A stretch of DNA of 64,000 nt from Lachnospiraceae bacterium JLR.KK008. Its GTDB lineage: Bacteria; Bacillota; Clostridia; Lachnospirales; Lachnospiraceae. Position numbers and translations under genes: made by a program. Within the stretch, counting starts at the first letter, position 1; every line of letters starts with the position of its first letter. The stretch lies in NCBI GenBank assembly GCA_037015955.1, contig CP143548.1, positions 892,001 through 956,000 on the forward strand. The letters are read 5' to 3'. Under the pieces are notes generated by a model, which was given only the letters and a program-made list of their open reading frames with translations, did no database searches and was not told where the DNA came from. Below, piece by piece: positions 34,696 to 47,797 of this stretch.

Positions 34696-35439
34696 TTAAA
34701 CCATCGCTGCGCCGTCTACGTGCAGAATTTCGCCGGTGACGTAAGATGCCAGATCGCTTGCCAGATACAGAAAGGCGTTGGCGATGTCCACAGGTTCGCC
34801 CGGCCGCCCGAGTGGGATACCGGCAGAGATCCTGTCAATCATTTCCTGTGGCAGGGCGGCTACCATATCGGTTCTGGTCACCCCGGGTGCGACTGCGTTG
34901 ACACGGATATGATTCGGCGCAAGTTCCCTGGCCAGAGACTTTGTCAGACCGTTCACGGCAAATTTGGTGGCAGGATAACCGCAGCCGGAAGGCTGGCCGT
35001 AGGTGCCCACCATGGAGCTCGTATTGATGATTACGCCGCCGCCCTGATCTCTCATCAGTCTTGCGGCAGCCTGGGAACAGACAAATACTGCCTTCAGATT
35101 GAGATCCAGTATCTGGGAAAATTCCTCCAACGTGTAGTCATAGAGACTCGTGCGGGAGGAGATTCCAGCGTTATTTGCGAGAATGTCAAGACTGCCAAAG
35201 TGTTCCTTCACTGAGGCGAAAGCCGCGCCCACAGCCTCAGGCTCACAGAGGTCAGGCCAGAGCCCGAGTACTCGTCCCTGCCGCTTATACTCTGTCAGCT
35301 CAGTCAGCGCCTTTTCCACCGACTCCTGTCTGGAGCCCGTAAAGGCTACGTTGGCACCGTTTTCCAGATACTTTTTTACAATCGCGAGTCCGATTCCCCG
35401 CGTGCCGCCTGTGACAACGGCTGTCTTATTTTTCAGCAT
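34696..35439 (-). CDS. Short-chain dehydrogenase/reductase, FabG-like
   Basis: 247 residues from ATG 35439 (AAAGGAA upstream); the longer frame would add 21 basic residues. Rossmann motif TGGTRGIGLAIVKKYL, NNAG at about 89, catalytic Ser in NTSSMVGTYG, Tyr-x3-Lys in GYPATKF, and the LARELAPNHIRVNAVAPG block. NAD(P)-dependent carbonyl reductase; with no fatty acid genes nearby, the substrate is open. Probable operon with the flavoredoxin gene (28-base gap). Confidence 0.9.
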   Translation of the reverse strand: MLKNKTAVVTGGTRGIGLAIVKKYLENGANVAFTGSRQESVEKALTELTEYKRQGRVLGLWPDLCEPEAVGAAFASVKEHFGSLDILANNAGISSRTSLYDYTLEEFSQILDLNLKAVFVCSQAAARLMRDQGGGVIINTSSMVGTYGQPSGCGYPATKFAVNGLTKSLARELAPNHIRVNAVAPGVTRTDMVAALPQEMIDRISAGIPLGRPGEPVDIANAFLYLASDLASYVTGEILHVDGAAMV

Positions 35440-35494
35440 ACCGGTTCCTTTCTTTACTTTGAGATTCGGTTGACGCCTTGCCTTCATTTTAGAC

Positions 35495-35743
35495 TTACGC
35501 ATCCATAAATGCTTTCATGGCGTTGACTCTGGAAGCCATCTTTTTTAATCCAGGCAGTTCACGCTTCATGTAATCTTCCAGTTGGACAAGCTCTGCCTGG
35601 GAGAATCCGCTGCCTGTCGTAATAACACAATCGGGTATTTTCCCCTCGGCGTTTCTTGTCCCATCGGAAAAAGAGACAAAGGCATATTTTTTTCCGTCTT
35701 TTTGAAATATCTGTGATACCGACATCGTTAAGGCATCATTCAT
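35495..35743 (-). CDS. Small conserved-looking protein, unknown function
   Basis: 82 residues. N-terminal half looks like a small beta sheet (KKYAFVSFSDGTRNAEGKIPDCVITT), the C-terminal half like one or two helices (FSQAELVQLEDYMKREL, LKKMASRVNAMKAFM). AGGCAGGA lies before ATG 35743. First gene of the minus-strand group, opposite to the aspartate-family operon. No family recognised. Confidence 0.65.
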   Translation of the reverse strand: MNDALTMSVSQIFQKDGKKYAFVSFSDGTRNAEGKIPDCVITTGSGFSQAELVQLEDYMKRELPGLKKMASRVNAMKAFMDA

Positions 35744-35863
35744 GTTTGTATCCTGCCTTTTTTTGGATTTGAAAACATATTATTTATAGTATACACCATA
35801 TCCCAAAAAATTTCACTTGTCTTCCCCGATTTTCTATGATAAAATATCTTTCGTTGACAAACA

Positions 35864-35886
35864 ACTGTCCATGTATAACGGACAGT
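35864..35886. repeat. Hairpin next to the ribosome binding site of the PheB-like gene
   Basis: ACTGTCC (35864-35870) and GGACAGT (35880-35886) with a 9-base loop, ending directly before AAAGGAG. Could modulate translation or be an operator. A TATGAT box at 35835-35840 may be the -10 of this operon. Confidence 0.5.
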
Positions 35887-35900
35887 AAAGGAGATACGAA

Positions 35901-36344
35901 ATGAAGGACGAAGGCAAATATTTTGTACTGAAGCAGAAAGCGGTTCCCGAAGTCCTGCTCAAAGTGGTGGAGGCAAAGAGACTGCTGGACTGCGAGAAGG
36001 CGATGACGGTGCAGGAGGCAGCGGAAGCGGTGGGTATCAGCAGGAGTTCCTTTTATAAATATAAAGAGGATATTTTTCCGTTTCATGACAGCTCACAGGG
36101 GCGGACAGTCACGTTTACGCTGCAGATGGATGATGAACCGGGGCTGCTGTCCGATGTGTTGAAGATCGTGGCACAGTTTCAGGCCAATATTCTGACAATT
36201 CATCAGAGCATTCCGATCAACGGTGTAGCATCTCTGAGTATCAGCGTACAGGTATTGCCGACGACACAGGACGTATCAAAGATGATTGAAAAGATGGAGA
36301 CCCAGAAAGGTGTCCACTATGTAAAAATACTTGCTAAGGAGTAG
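35901..36344 (+). CDS. UPF0735 ACT-domain protein (PheB-like)
   Basis: 147 residues. N-terminal helix-turn-helix-like part (TVQEAAEAVGISRSSFYKYKEDIFPF) and C-terminal ACT domain (VTFTLQMDDEPGLLSDVLKIVAQFQANILTIHQSIPINGVASLSISV). The family is often next to homoserine dehydrogenase, as here (6-base gap), and is thought to sense amino acids. RBS AAAGGAGA before ATG 35901. First gene of the aspartate-family operon. Confidence 0.9.
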   Translation: MKDEGKYFVLKQKAVPEVLLKVVEAKRLLDCEKAMTVQEAAEAVGISRSSFYKYKEDIFPFHDSSQGRTVTFTLQMDDEPGLLSDVLKIVAQFQANILTIHQSIPINGVASLSISVQVLPTTQDVSKMIEKMETQKGVHYVKILAKE

Positions 36345-36350
36345 AAGACA

Positions 36351-37571
36351 ATGGTTTATGCGGCGATTTTAGGGTATGGTACGGTAGGCAGCGGTGTAGC
36401 GGCCGTGCTGGAGCACAACAGAGAGATGATCACCAACAAGGCGGGGGAGGAGATTTCCGTCAAATATATTCTCGATCTGCGGGAATTTCCGGGAGACCCC
36501 AATGAAGACAAAGTGGTGCATGACTTTGAAGTGATACTGGCGGATGAGCAGGTGTCTGTGATCTGTGAGACGATGGGCGGTACGGAGCCGGCCTATACAT
36601 TTTCCAAAAAGGCTTTGCTGGCAGGAAAAAGTGTGTGTACTTCAAATAAAGAACTGGTGGCGAATCATGGACCGGAGCTGCTGCGTCTGGCGAGAGAGAA
36701 CAACTGCAATTACCTGTTCGAGGCAAGTGTGGGTGGTGGGATTCCGATCATCCGGCCGATGAACTATTCCCTGACGGCGGAGAAGATCGACGGTATTACC
36801 GGTATCTTGAATGGGACGACCAATTATATTCTGACGAAGATGGAGCAGGAAGGGGCTGACTTTGCCAGTGTCTTAAAAGAAGCGCAGGAAAAAGGATATG
36901 CAGAGAAGAATCCGGAGGCTGATGTGGAAGGGTATGATGCCTGCCGCAAGATTGCCATCCTTTCTTCCCTGATGCTCGGCAGGACTGTCAACTATGAAGA
37001 TATTTATACGGAAGGAATTACCAAGATTACAGCGGAAGATTTCCGGTATGCAAAAGCGATGGATAAAACGATCAAGCTGCTTGCGATCAGCAGGATGACA
37101 AAAGAGGGCTGTTTCGTGATGACGGCGCCCTTTATGATCCCGGCGGCGCATCCGCTTCACGGGGTGAACGATGTATACAATGCGGTATTTCTTCACAGTA
37201 ATATGTTGGGCAATTCCATGTATTATGGCAGAGGCGCCGGCAAGCTGCCGACAGCCAGCGCCGTCGTGTCGGACGTGGTGGACTGTGCCAGACATCAGGG
37301 CAAGACGGTAATGTGCCTGTGGGATGAGGAAGCGGTGAAGCTCGGGGATTACGGAGACTTTGTGCGGAGATTTTTTGTGCGGGCGGACCGGAAACAGCTT
37401 GCTGAAGCGCAGGCGCAGTCTCTGTTCGGGCCGCTGCAGATCGTTACGCTGGAAGGGCAGACAGAGGAGTACGGCTTTGTGACGGAGCCGATGCGGGAAG
37501 CGGATTTTGAGGCAGCCAGAGAAAAGGCACAAGGGATTCTCGGGAGAATCCGTCTGGAGGATGAGAAATGA
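36351..37571 (+). CDS. hom: Homoserine dehydrogenase
   Basis: 406 residues. NAD(P) motif AILGYGTVGSGVAAVLEHN; catalytic domain with EASVGGGIPIIRPMNYSLTAEKIDGITGILNGTTNYILTKM and the EADVEGYDACRKIAILSSL block. Reduces aspartate semialdehyde to homoserine for threonine and methionine. The C-terminal ACT region is short and poorly conserved, so feedback control may involve the upstream ACT protein (inference). Its stop overlaps the next start by 4 bases. Confidence 0.95.
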   Translation: MVYAAILGYGTVGSGVAAVLEHNREMITNKAGEEISVKYILDLREFPGDPNEDKVVHDFEVILADEQVSVICETMGGTEPAYTFSKKALLAGKSVCTSNKELVANHGPELLRLARENNCNYLFEASVGGGIPIIRPMNYSLTAEKIDGITGILNGTTNYILTKMEQEGADFASVLKEAQEKGYAEKNPEADVEGYDACRKIAILSSLMLGRTVNYEDIYTEGITKITAEDFRYAKAMDKTIKLLAISRMTKEGCFVMTAPFMIPAAHPLHGVNDVYNAVFLHSNMLGNSMYYGRGAGKLPTASAVVSDVVDCARHQGKTVMCLWDEEAVKLGDYGDFVRRFFVRADRKQLAEAQAQSLFGPLQIVTLEGQTEEYGFVTEPMREADFEAAREKAQGILGRIRLEDEK

Positions 37572-38773
37572 AATATGTGATCGTATTGGGAGACGGCATG
37601 GCAGATCAGCCAATCGCAGAGCTGGACGGCAAGACGCCGCTCGCGTATGCTGCCACGGAGAATCTGGACAGACTGAGCAGACAATCGGAGATTGGTATGG
37701 TACATACAATTCCCGACGGCATGAAGCCCGGTTCGGACACGGCGAATCTGTCCGTGATCGGCTATGACCCGAAAGTCTATTATTCCGGCCGTTCACCGCT
37801 GGAGGCGCTGAGTATCGGTGTGCCGATGAAAGAGACTGACATTGCCATCCGCTGTAATATTGTGACGATCTCCGAGGAGGAAGGGATTCCCTTTGAGGAG
37901 CGGACGATCATCGACCACAGCTCCGACGAGATCAGTACGGAGGACTGCGCGGTCCTTCTGGAAGCCGTAAAAAAGGAATTGCAGAGTGACACTTATAAAT
38001 TTTATCTCGGTACAAGTTACCGGCACTGCCTGATCTGGGATCGTGGGGAAGTGACGGAGCTGACACCGCCCCATGACATACTGGAACGGGTGATCGGTCC
38101 TTATCTTCCTGCCGACAGGGCGCTCTGTGAGATGATGAAGAAAAGTTTTGAGATTCTGGTGTCTCATCCGCTGAATGCGGAGCGGAGAAAGAAGGGACTG
38201 CGTCCGGCCAACTGTTGCTGGTTCTGGGGCGCGGGGACGAAACCGCTTCTCTCCGATTTCGAACAGGAACATCACAAAAAAGGAGCGATGATCTCAGCGG
38301 TCGATCTGCTCAAAGGAATTGCCGTAGGCGCCGGTATGGATAATATCGAAGTAAAGGGAGCGAACGGCGGACTGCATACCAATTATGAGGGCAAGGCAGA
38401 GGCGGCTGTGAAAGCGCTGACAGAGGATGGTTATGATTTTGTCTATATTCATGTGGAAGCGCCGGACGAAATGGGGCATCAGGGAAGTGCGGAGAGAAAG
38501 GTACAGGCCATTGAAAATATTGACACTCGTGTCATACGTGTATTGACAGAGGGGCTGGAGGCTGCAGGTGAAGATTACCGACTGCTCGTTCTTCCTGATC
38601 ATCCGACGCCGGTCAGTTTGAGGACTCATACGTCCGATGATGTGCCCTATCTTCTGTATGACAGTACCTGCCCACAGGAAAACGACTGTGTCTATCAGGA
38701 AGATGCGGCGGCCGCTACAGGCATCCGTATCGCGAAGGGACATGAGCTGATCCGCAGACTGTTCCAGGAGTAA
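37568..38773 (+). CDS. ApgM-like phosphotransfer enzyme, possible homoserine kinase
   Basis: 401 residues of the archaeal-type cofactor-independent phosphoglycerate mutase group (alkaline phosphatase superfamily): VIVLGDGMADQPIAELDGKTPLAYA at the N-terminus, GSDTANLSVIGYDP with the likely nucleophile, and metal-site residues in HVEAPDEMGHQG and VLPDHPTP. Within a hom-lysC operon (4-base overlap with hom) such proteins are proposed or shown in other bacteria to act as homoserine kinase in place of ThrB. No thrB is seen in this operon. Assignment of mutase versus kinase activity is inference from context. Confidence 0.85.
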   Translation: MKYVIVLGDGMADQPIAELDGKTPLAYAATENLDRLSRQSEIGMVHTIPDGMKPGSDTANLSVIGYDPKVYYSGRSPLEALSIGVPMKETDIAIRCNIVTISEEEGIPFEERTIIDHSSDEISTEDCAVLLEAVKKELQSDTYKFYLGTSYRHCLIWDRGEVTELTPPHDILERVIGPYLPADRALCEMMKKSFEILVSHPLNAERRKKGLRPANCCWFWGAGTKPLLSDFEQEHHKKGAMISAVDLLKGIAVGAGMDNIEVKGANGGLHTNYEGKAEAAVKALTEDGYDFVYIHVEAPDEMGHQGSAERKVQAIENIDTRVIRVLTEGLEAAGEDYRLLVLPDHPTPVSLRTHTSDDVPYLLYDSTCPQENDCVYQEDAAAATGIRIAKGHELIRRLFQE

Positions 38774-38805
38774 AACAGAGAGAGTTATGAGGAGAATACG
38801 GTATT

Positions 38806-40125
38806 ATGGAAAAAGTAGTGAAATTCGGCGGCAGTTCGCTTGCCAGTGCCAGGCAGTTTAAAAAAGTGGCTGAAATCATCCGTGCGGATGAAGAGAGAAG
38901 GTATGTCATACCGTCCGCACCGGGGAAACGGCATCTGCATGACACAAAAGTAACGGATATGCTGTATGAGTGTTATGATCTGGCGGAGCAGGACAAAAAT
39001 TTTGAGAAGCAGCTCAAGCAGATTCGTCTGCGCTACGAGGAGATCATTACCGGGCTGGATATGGTGTTGTCTCTCGATAAAGAGTTTGCAGAGATCTCCG
39101 CACAGTTTAAAGACAAAGCAGGGAGAGATTATGCCGCTTCCCGGGGCGAATATCTGAACGGTATTATTATGGCGCAGTATCTGGGATTTCCGTTTATCGA
39201 CGCTGCGGAAGTGATCCGGTTTGATGAAGATGGCCTCTTTTTGAGTGATGAGACGGATAAATTGCTCAGAGAACGGCTGGCCTCGCTGGATGCAGCCGTG
39301 ATTCCAGGCTTCTACGGAGCGAAAAAGGATGGCACGGTAAAGACATTTTCCAGAGGCGGCTCGGACGTGACGGGTTCTATCGTGGCGAAAGCCGTTCATG
39401 CCGATGTGTATGAGAACTGGACGGACGTATCAGGGTTTCTCGTCGCCGATCCCCGCATTATCGACAGACCGGAAGGGATCGAGACGATCACCTACAGGGA
39501 ACTGCGCGAGCTCTCCTATATGGGAGCCACTGTACTTCATGAGGATGCGATCTTCCCCGTGCGCAAGGAAGGGATTCCCATCAATATCCGCAACACCAAT
39601 TCGCCGGAAGACAAAGGGACATGGATTGTGGAGAGTACCTGTCAGAAATCAAAATATACAATTACGGGAATTGCCGGGAAACGGGGATTTTGTTCGATCA
39701 ATATTGAGAAAGATATGATGAATTCGGAAGTCGGATTCGGCAGAAAGGTGCTTCAGGTGTTTGAGGAAAACGGTATTTCCTTTGAACATATGCCTTCCGG
39801 TATTGATACTTTGACAGTCTTCGTCCATCAGGATGAGTTTATCGATAAGGAGCAGAAAGTAGTGGCGGGGCTGCACCGCCTGACTCGTCCGGATTCCATC
39901 GATATTGAATCGGATCTGGCGCTGGTTGCAGTCGTGGGCCGGGGAATGCGCGCGACGAGAGGGACCGCGGGAAGAATATTCTCTGCGCTGGCTCATGCCA
40001 ATGTCAATGTAAAGATGATCGATCAGGGTTCCAGTGAGTTAAATATTATTATCGGTGTCAGTGACAGTGATTTTGAGGCGGCGATCAAGGCTATTTATGA
40101 CATATTTGTCATTTCCCAGTTGTGA
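38806..40125 (+). CDS. Aspartate kinase
   Basis: 439 residues. Kinase domain starts with VVKFGGSSLASARQFKKV; later ENWTDVSGFLVADPRI and TYRELRELSYMGATVLHEDAI; two ACT domains follow from about residue 285 (ITGIAGKRGFCSINIEKDMM and LVAVVGRGMRATRGTAGRIFSAL), so it is an allosteric, probably lysine- or threonine-sensitive enzyme. First step of the aspartate family pathway. 32 bases after the apgM-like gene, last of the operon. Confidence 0.95.
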   Translation: MEKVVKFGGSSLASARQFKKVAEIIRADEERRYVIPSAPGKRHLHDTKVTDMLYECYDLAEQDKNFEKQLKQIRLRYEEIITGLDMVLSLDKEFAEISAQFKDKAGRDYAASRGEYLNGIIMAQYLGFPFIDAAEVIRFDEDGLFLSDETDKLLRERLASLDAAVIPGFYGAKKDGTVKTFSRGGSDVTGSIVAKAVHADVYENWTDVSGFLVADPRIIDRPEGIETITYRELRELSYMGATVLHEDAIFPVRKEGIPINIRNTNSPEDKGTWIVESTCQKSKYTITGIAGKRGFCSINIEKDMMNSEVGFGRKVLQVFEENGISFEHMPSGIDTLTVFVHQDEFIDKEQKVVAGLHRLTRPDSIDIESDLALVAVVGRGMRATRGTAGRIFSALAHANVNVKMIDQGSSELNIIIGVSDSDFEAAIKAIYDIFVISQL

Positions 40126-40223
40126 TGATCGCAGTGTAGGTGGACTGTGGTCTTTTGGGGCACAGTCCTTTCCAAATGGAATGGAAAAGTAACCAAAAAC
40201 AAACACATAAAAGAGAGAAGCCT

Positions 40224-40505
40224 GTGAAAGATAATATGTTGGAAATTTTTGCAAAGCTGATGACTGCTGAGCGGTTTGATCAGATCGTATCAGAAGAAAA
40301 AGAATATATAAAAAGAGACCAGACGGTGGAAGAGCTAGTGGAGCAAGTGCGTAGGTGCAGACTGACCAGAGAACAGCGTCTGGCAGTTGACAGGCTTCTG
40401 GCTGCAAATAATATGTGTAATTATCGCTATAGTGAGCTCGCATATATGCAGGGAATCAAAGACTGCGTCAGTCTGCTCAAGGAGATGGATCTGATCAAGA
40501 CGTGA
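40224..40505 (+). CDS. Small helical protein, unknown function
   Basis: 93 residues from GTG 40224 (AAGAGAG upstream); ATG 40236 is an equally possible start and would give 89. Almost entirely helical, charged (ERFDQIVSEEKEYIKRDQTVEELVEQVRR), ending YMQGIKDCVSLLKEMDLIKT. No family recognised; the last 30 residues resemble DUF6809-like small proteins only loosely. Stands alone between aspartokinase and a VOC protein. A short ACCGG/CCGGT hairpin follows at about 40530-40545. Confidence 0.6.
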   Translation: MKDNMLEIFAKLMTAERFDQIVSEEKEYIKRDQTVEELVEQVRRCRLTREQRLAVDRLLAANNMCNYRYSELAYMQGIKDCVSLLKEMDLIKT

Positions 40506-40584
40506 GACAAAGCATGAAGAAATGAAAACTACCGGCGAAACCGGTACCATTACTTTAAATAAATATGATTTGAGGGGTTGACAG

Positions 40585-40950
40585 ATGAAGCTGAAAAACG
40601 TACTGATCGTCACGGAGGACATTGAGCGGTCCAGGAAATTTTATAAAGAGTTATTCGGCCTGGATGTTGTGCTGGATCATGGCGGCAATGTCATTTTAAC
40701 GGAAGGACTGGTACTTCAGGATAAGCGTATCTGGGAGTCCTTTCTTGAAGCGGACATCAAATTCAGAAACAATGCCAGCGAATTGTATTTTGAGGAGAAA
40801 GAAATCGAAGAATTTGCCGAAAAACTGGATGCTTATGAGTTGCCGGTCACATATGTCAACAGATTGACGGAGCATTCCTGGGGCCAGAAAGTGCTCCGGT
40901 TTTATGATCCGGACGGCAACCTGATCGAGGTTGGGACACCGATGCAGTGA
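40585..40950 (+). CDS. VOC (glyoxalase/bleomycin resistance) family protein
   Basis: 121 residues with two beta-alpha-beta-beta-beta modules: VLIVTEDIERSRKFYKELFGLDVV and LRFYDPDGNLIEVG. Typical metal-dependent VOC enzymes include glyoxalase I and fosfomycin or bleomycin resistance proteins; the terminal Glu in LIEVG is a possible metal ligand, the N-terminal His is absent, so activity is unclear. Start ATG 40585 after GAGGGGTTGACAG. Confidence 0.85.
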   Translation: MKLKNVLIVTEDIERSRKFYKELFGLDVVLDHGGNVILTEGLVLQDKRIWESFLEADIKFRNNASELYFEEKEIEEFAEKLDAYELPVTYVNRLTEHSWGQKVLRFYDPDGNLIEVGTPMQ

Positions 40951-41011
40951 CAGAGGATTTTGGGAAATTCGAAAAATAGAGGTACAGGATCTGAGAAAGG
41001 ACGATAACAAT

Positions 41012-41878
41012 ATGAAGTTGGACAGACTATTTGAAGAAAAAAACAGGCAGGTGCTCTCCTTTGAGATATTTCCGCCCAAGAAAGGAACGGCGCTGAAAAA
41101 TATTGACGAGACGCTGGAAATTCTCAGCAGCCTTCATCCGGATTTTATCAGCATTACCTTCGGAGCGGGCGGCAGTGCGGTGAACAATAAGACGATCGGG
41201 CTGGCGAAAAAAATCAAGGAAGTCTATCACGTGGAACCTGTCGTACACCTGACCTGTCTCAACTATACAAAAGAAGAGATCAAGGGAATGCTGGATGAGC
41301 TGCGGGAGGCAGGGATTTATAATCTGCTCGCCCTCCGCGGGGACCGCAGTGCGGATATTGAGCCTAAAAAAGAATTTTTATATGCCAATGATCTGATCCG
41401 CTTTATCCGGGAACAGGGGGATGATTTCCATATCTGTGCGGCCTGCTATCCGGAGACGCATCAGGAGGCCGGGAGCCGGGCGGCGGATCTGCAGCATCTG
41501 CGCGAGAAGGTGGAAAGCGGGGCTACGCATCTGATTTCCCAGCTCTTTTTCGACAATGATAAATATTATCGCTTTCTGGAAGATGTGGCGATCGCAGGCA
41601 TTCAGGCGCCGATTGAGGCGGGGATTATGCCTGTGACGAATAAGGCACAGATTGAGCGTATGGTCAGTCTGTGCGGGGCAAGTCTGCCGGAAAAATACAG
41701 ACGGATCATGGAGCGGTTCGAGGACAATAAAGAAGCGCTGTTTGATGCGGGTATGGCATATGCCATCAATCAGATCGTAGACTTGCTGACAAGCGGCGTG
41801 GATGGTGTGCATCTGTATACGATGAACAATCCGGCGGTTGCGCGCAGGATATGCGAAGGGATACGGAACCTGATCTGA
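41012..41878 (+). CDS. metF: Methylenetetrahydrofolate reductase
   Basis: 288 residues from ATG 41012 (GAAAGGA upstream; longer frame rejected). FAD-dependent reduction of 5,10-methylene-THF to 5-methyl-THF, for methionine or the Wood-Ljungdahl route. SFEIFPPKKGTALKNIDETLE near the N-terminus, FISITFGAGGSA, VHLTCLNYTKEEI, LLALRGDR and HLISQLFFDND are family hallmarks. Single gene here; a GCCCG/CGGGC hairpin lies right after the stop. Confidence 0.95.
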   Translation: MKLDRLFEEKNRQVLSFEIFPPKKGTALKNIDETLEILSSLHPDFISITFGAGGSAVNNKTIGLAKKIKEVYHVEPVVHLTCLNYTKEEIKGMLDELREAGIYNLLALRGDRSADIEPKKEFLYANDLIRFIREQGDDFHICAACYPETHQEAGSRAADLQHLREKVESGATHLISQLFFDNDKYYRFLEDVAIAGIQAPIEAGIMPVTNKAQIERMVSLCGASLPEKYRRIMERFEDNKEALFDAGMAYAINQIVDLLTSGVDGVHLYTMNNPAVARRICEGIRNLI

Positions 41879-42009
41879 AGCCCGGTGATCTTTATTTCGG
41901 GCTGTTGTGAGAGCAGGCAGCGGAAAAGTATAAAAGGATCGTTGCGATCAAGGATACTTATAACAGATAACGTAGAGGGATTTTACAGTATAAAAGCACG
42001 AAATAACAC

Positions 42010-42038
42010 TTGACAACCCGGAGGGGTTTAGTTAAAAT
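42010..42038 (+). promoter_or_regulatory. Promoter of the beta-glucoside operon
   Basis: TTGACA (42010-42015) and TAAAAT (42033-42038), spacer 17; transcription would start a few bases before the RAT element. Confidence 0.75.
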
Positions 42039-42045
42039 ATCCTCA

Positions 42046-42113
42046 GAGTGTTACTGGTAATGCAGGCATGACTGGAAGAATGTACAAAGTACATTTATTG
42101 GTCATGCCTTTTT
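42046..42113 (+). promoter_or_regulatory. RAT antiterminator site overlapping a terminator
   Basis: GTGTTACTGGTAATGCAGGC (about 42048-42067) fits the ribonucleic antiterminator bound by BglG/LicT proteins (GTTACTG ... GCAGGCA). It overlaps the 5' arm of a terminator: AGGCATGAC (42064-42072) with GTCATGCCT (42101-42109), then TTTTT. Binding of the antiterminator encoded just downstream would allow read-through when beta-glucosides are present. Confidence 0.88.
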
Positions 42114-42171
42114 GCTTTGCAAAATTACTTTTTGCAGGGAAGGTCCAGGGAAGGAACGAAAGGAGACAGCC

Positions 42172-44915
<2,744 letters not shown>

Positions 44916-44919
44916 TAGA

Positions 44920-46453
<1,534 letters not shown>

Positions 46454-46509
46454 GACAGTTCACGGAATGTTCCTTTCTGCGTTTGTCCTCAACAGCGGCA
46501 CGGTTATCA

Positions 46510-46538
46510 TTGACTTTTCCGAGGTAACGTATCATAAT
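46510..46538 (+). promoter_or_regulatory. Promoter of ilvE
   Basis: TTGACT (46510-46515) and CATAAT (46533-46538), spacer 17. Confidence 0.55.
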
Positions 46539-46596
46539 AGAGGTGATGTTGGCAGGTGTGCCGACGGCTTACGAGTGGAAAGGGAGGAGTCAGGAA

Positions 46597-47619
46597 ATGG
46601 AAAAGAAGCATATCGACTGGAGCAGTCTGGGATTTACTTATGTGCAGACGGACCAGCGTTTTGTAGCGAATTATACGAACGGTGCGTGGGATGAGGGCGG
46701 ACTGACTGCGGATGGCAATGTAGTGATGAGCGAATGTGCAGGGGTATTGCAGTATTCGCAGTCATGTTTTGAAGGCCTGAAAGCCTATACGACAGAGGAC
46801 GGGCGTATCGTTACATTCCGGCCTGACCTCAACGGACAGCGGATGGAAGATTCCTGCCGCAGACTGGAGATGCCGGTCTATCCGAAGGAAAAGTTTGTGG
46901 AGGCGGTCATCAGGACAGTCAGGGCAAACGAAGCCTGGGTGCCGCCTTACGGCAGCGGTGCAACATTGTATGTCCGTCCGTTTATGTATGCCAGCGGGCC
47001 GGTTATCGGTGTAAGTCCCGCCAGCGAATTTCAGTTCCGTGTGTTCGCGACACCGGTCGGACCGTATTTCAAGGGCGGCGTAAAACCGCTGACGATCAGA
47101 GTCACAGATTTTGACCGGGCAGCGCCGAACGGTACGGGCCATATCAAAGCCGGACTGAACTATGCGATGAGCCTTCATGCCATCGTGGATGCACACAAAC
47201 AGGGTTATGATGAGAATATGTATCTGGACGCCGCTACCCGTACGAAGGTGGAGGAGACCGGGGGAGCCAACTTTATCTTTGTCACGAAGGACAATAAGGT
47301 GGTGACGCCGAAGTCTTCCAGCATCCTGCCGTCCATCACAAGACGTTCTCTCATGTATGTGGCGAAAGAATATCTGGGTCTGGAAACCGAAGAGAGGGAA
47401 GTGCACAGGGAAGAACTGAAAGATTTTGCGGAGTGCGGCTTATGCGGTACGGCGGCAGTCATCTCTCCTGTTGGCAAAATCGCAGACCATGGCACGGAGA
47501 TCTGTCTGCCAAGCGGCATGTCAGATATGGGCCCTGTTACGAAGAAGCTGTACGAGACTCTGACCGGAATACAGATGGGACGCATCGAGGCGCCTCAGGG
47601 ATGGATTCAGGAGATCTGA
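46597..47619 (+). CDS. ilvE: Branched-chain amino-acid aminotransferase
   Basis: 340 residues from ATG 46597 (AGGGAGGAG upstream), preferred over the ATG at 46543 which lies just after the promoter. Fold type IV PLP enzyme: QSCFEGLKAY, RPDLNGQRMEDSCRRL, YVRPFMYASGP, PLP lysine in GTGHIKAGLNYAMSL, EETGGANFIFV and ECGLCGTAAVISPVG. Transaminates valine, leucine and isoleucine. A small GGCGC hairpin (about 47662-47679) follows. Confidence 0.95.
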   Translation: MEKKHIDWSSLGFTYVQTDQRFVANYTNGAWDEGGLTADGNVVMSECAGVLQYSQSCFEGLKAYTTEDGRIVTFRPDLNGQRMEDSCRRLEMPVYPKEKFVEAVIRTVRANEAWVPPYGSGATLYVRPFMYASGPVIGVSPASEFQFRVFATPVGPYFKGGVKPLTIRVTDFDRAAPNGTGHIKAGLNYAMSLHAIVDAHKQGYDENMYLDAATRTKVEETGGANFIFVTKDNKVVTPKSSSILPSITRRSLMYVAKEYLGLETEEREVHREELKDFAECGLCGTAAVISPVGKIADHGTEICLPSGMSDMGPVTKKLYETLTGIQMGRIEAPQGWIQEI

Positions 47620-47715
47620 AAGGCTGACCGGGACGTACTGTCCATGGAAATTAAATAAAACCGGCGCGGAGGAGCGCCGTGTGAAAAAGGGACGTCATGG
47701 AAGCTGCTTAGTCAC

Positions 47716-47745
47716 TTGCCAAACGTTCCTTTTTTGTTGTAGAAT
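47716..47745 (+). promoter_or_regulatory. Promoter of the udk gene group
   Basis: TTGCCA (47716-47721) and TAGAAT (47740-47745), spacer 18. Confidence 0.5.
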
Positions 47746-47797
47746 TAATATTTGTATGGGGAAGTAGCCAATAGCAAAGACAAGAGAGGAAAATGGG

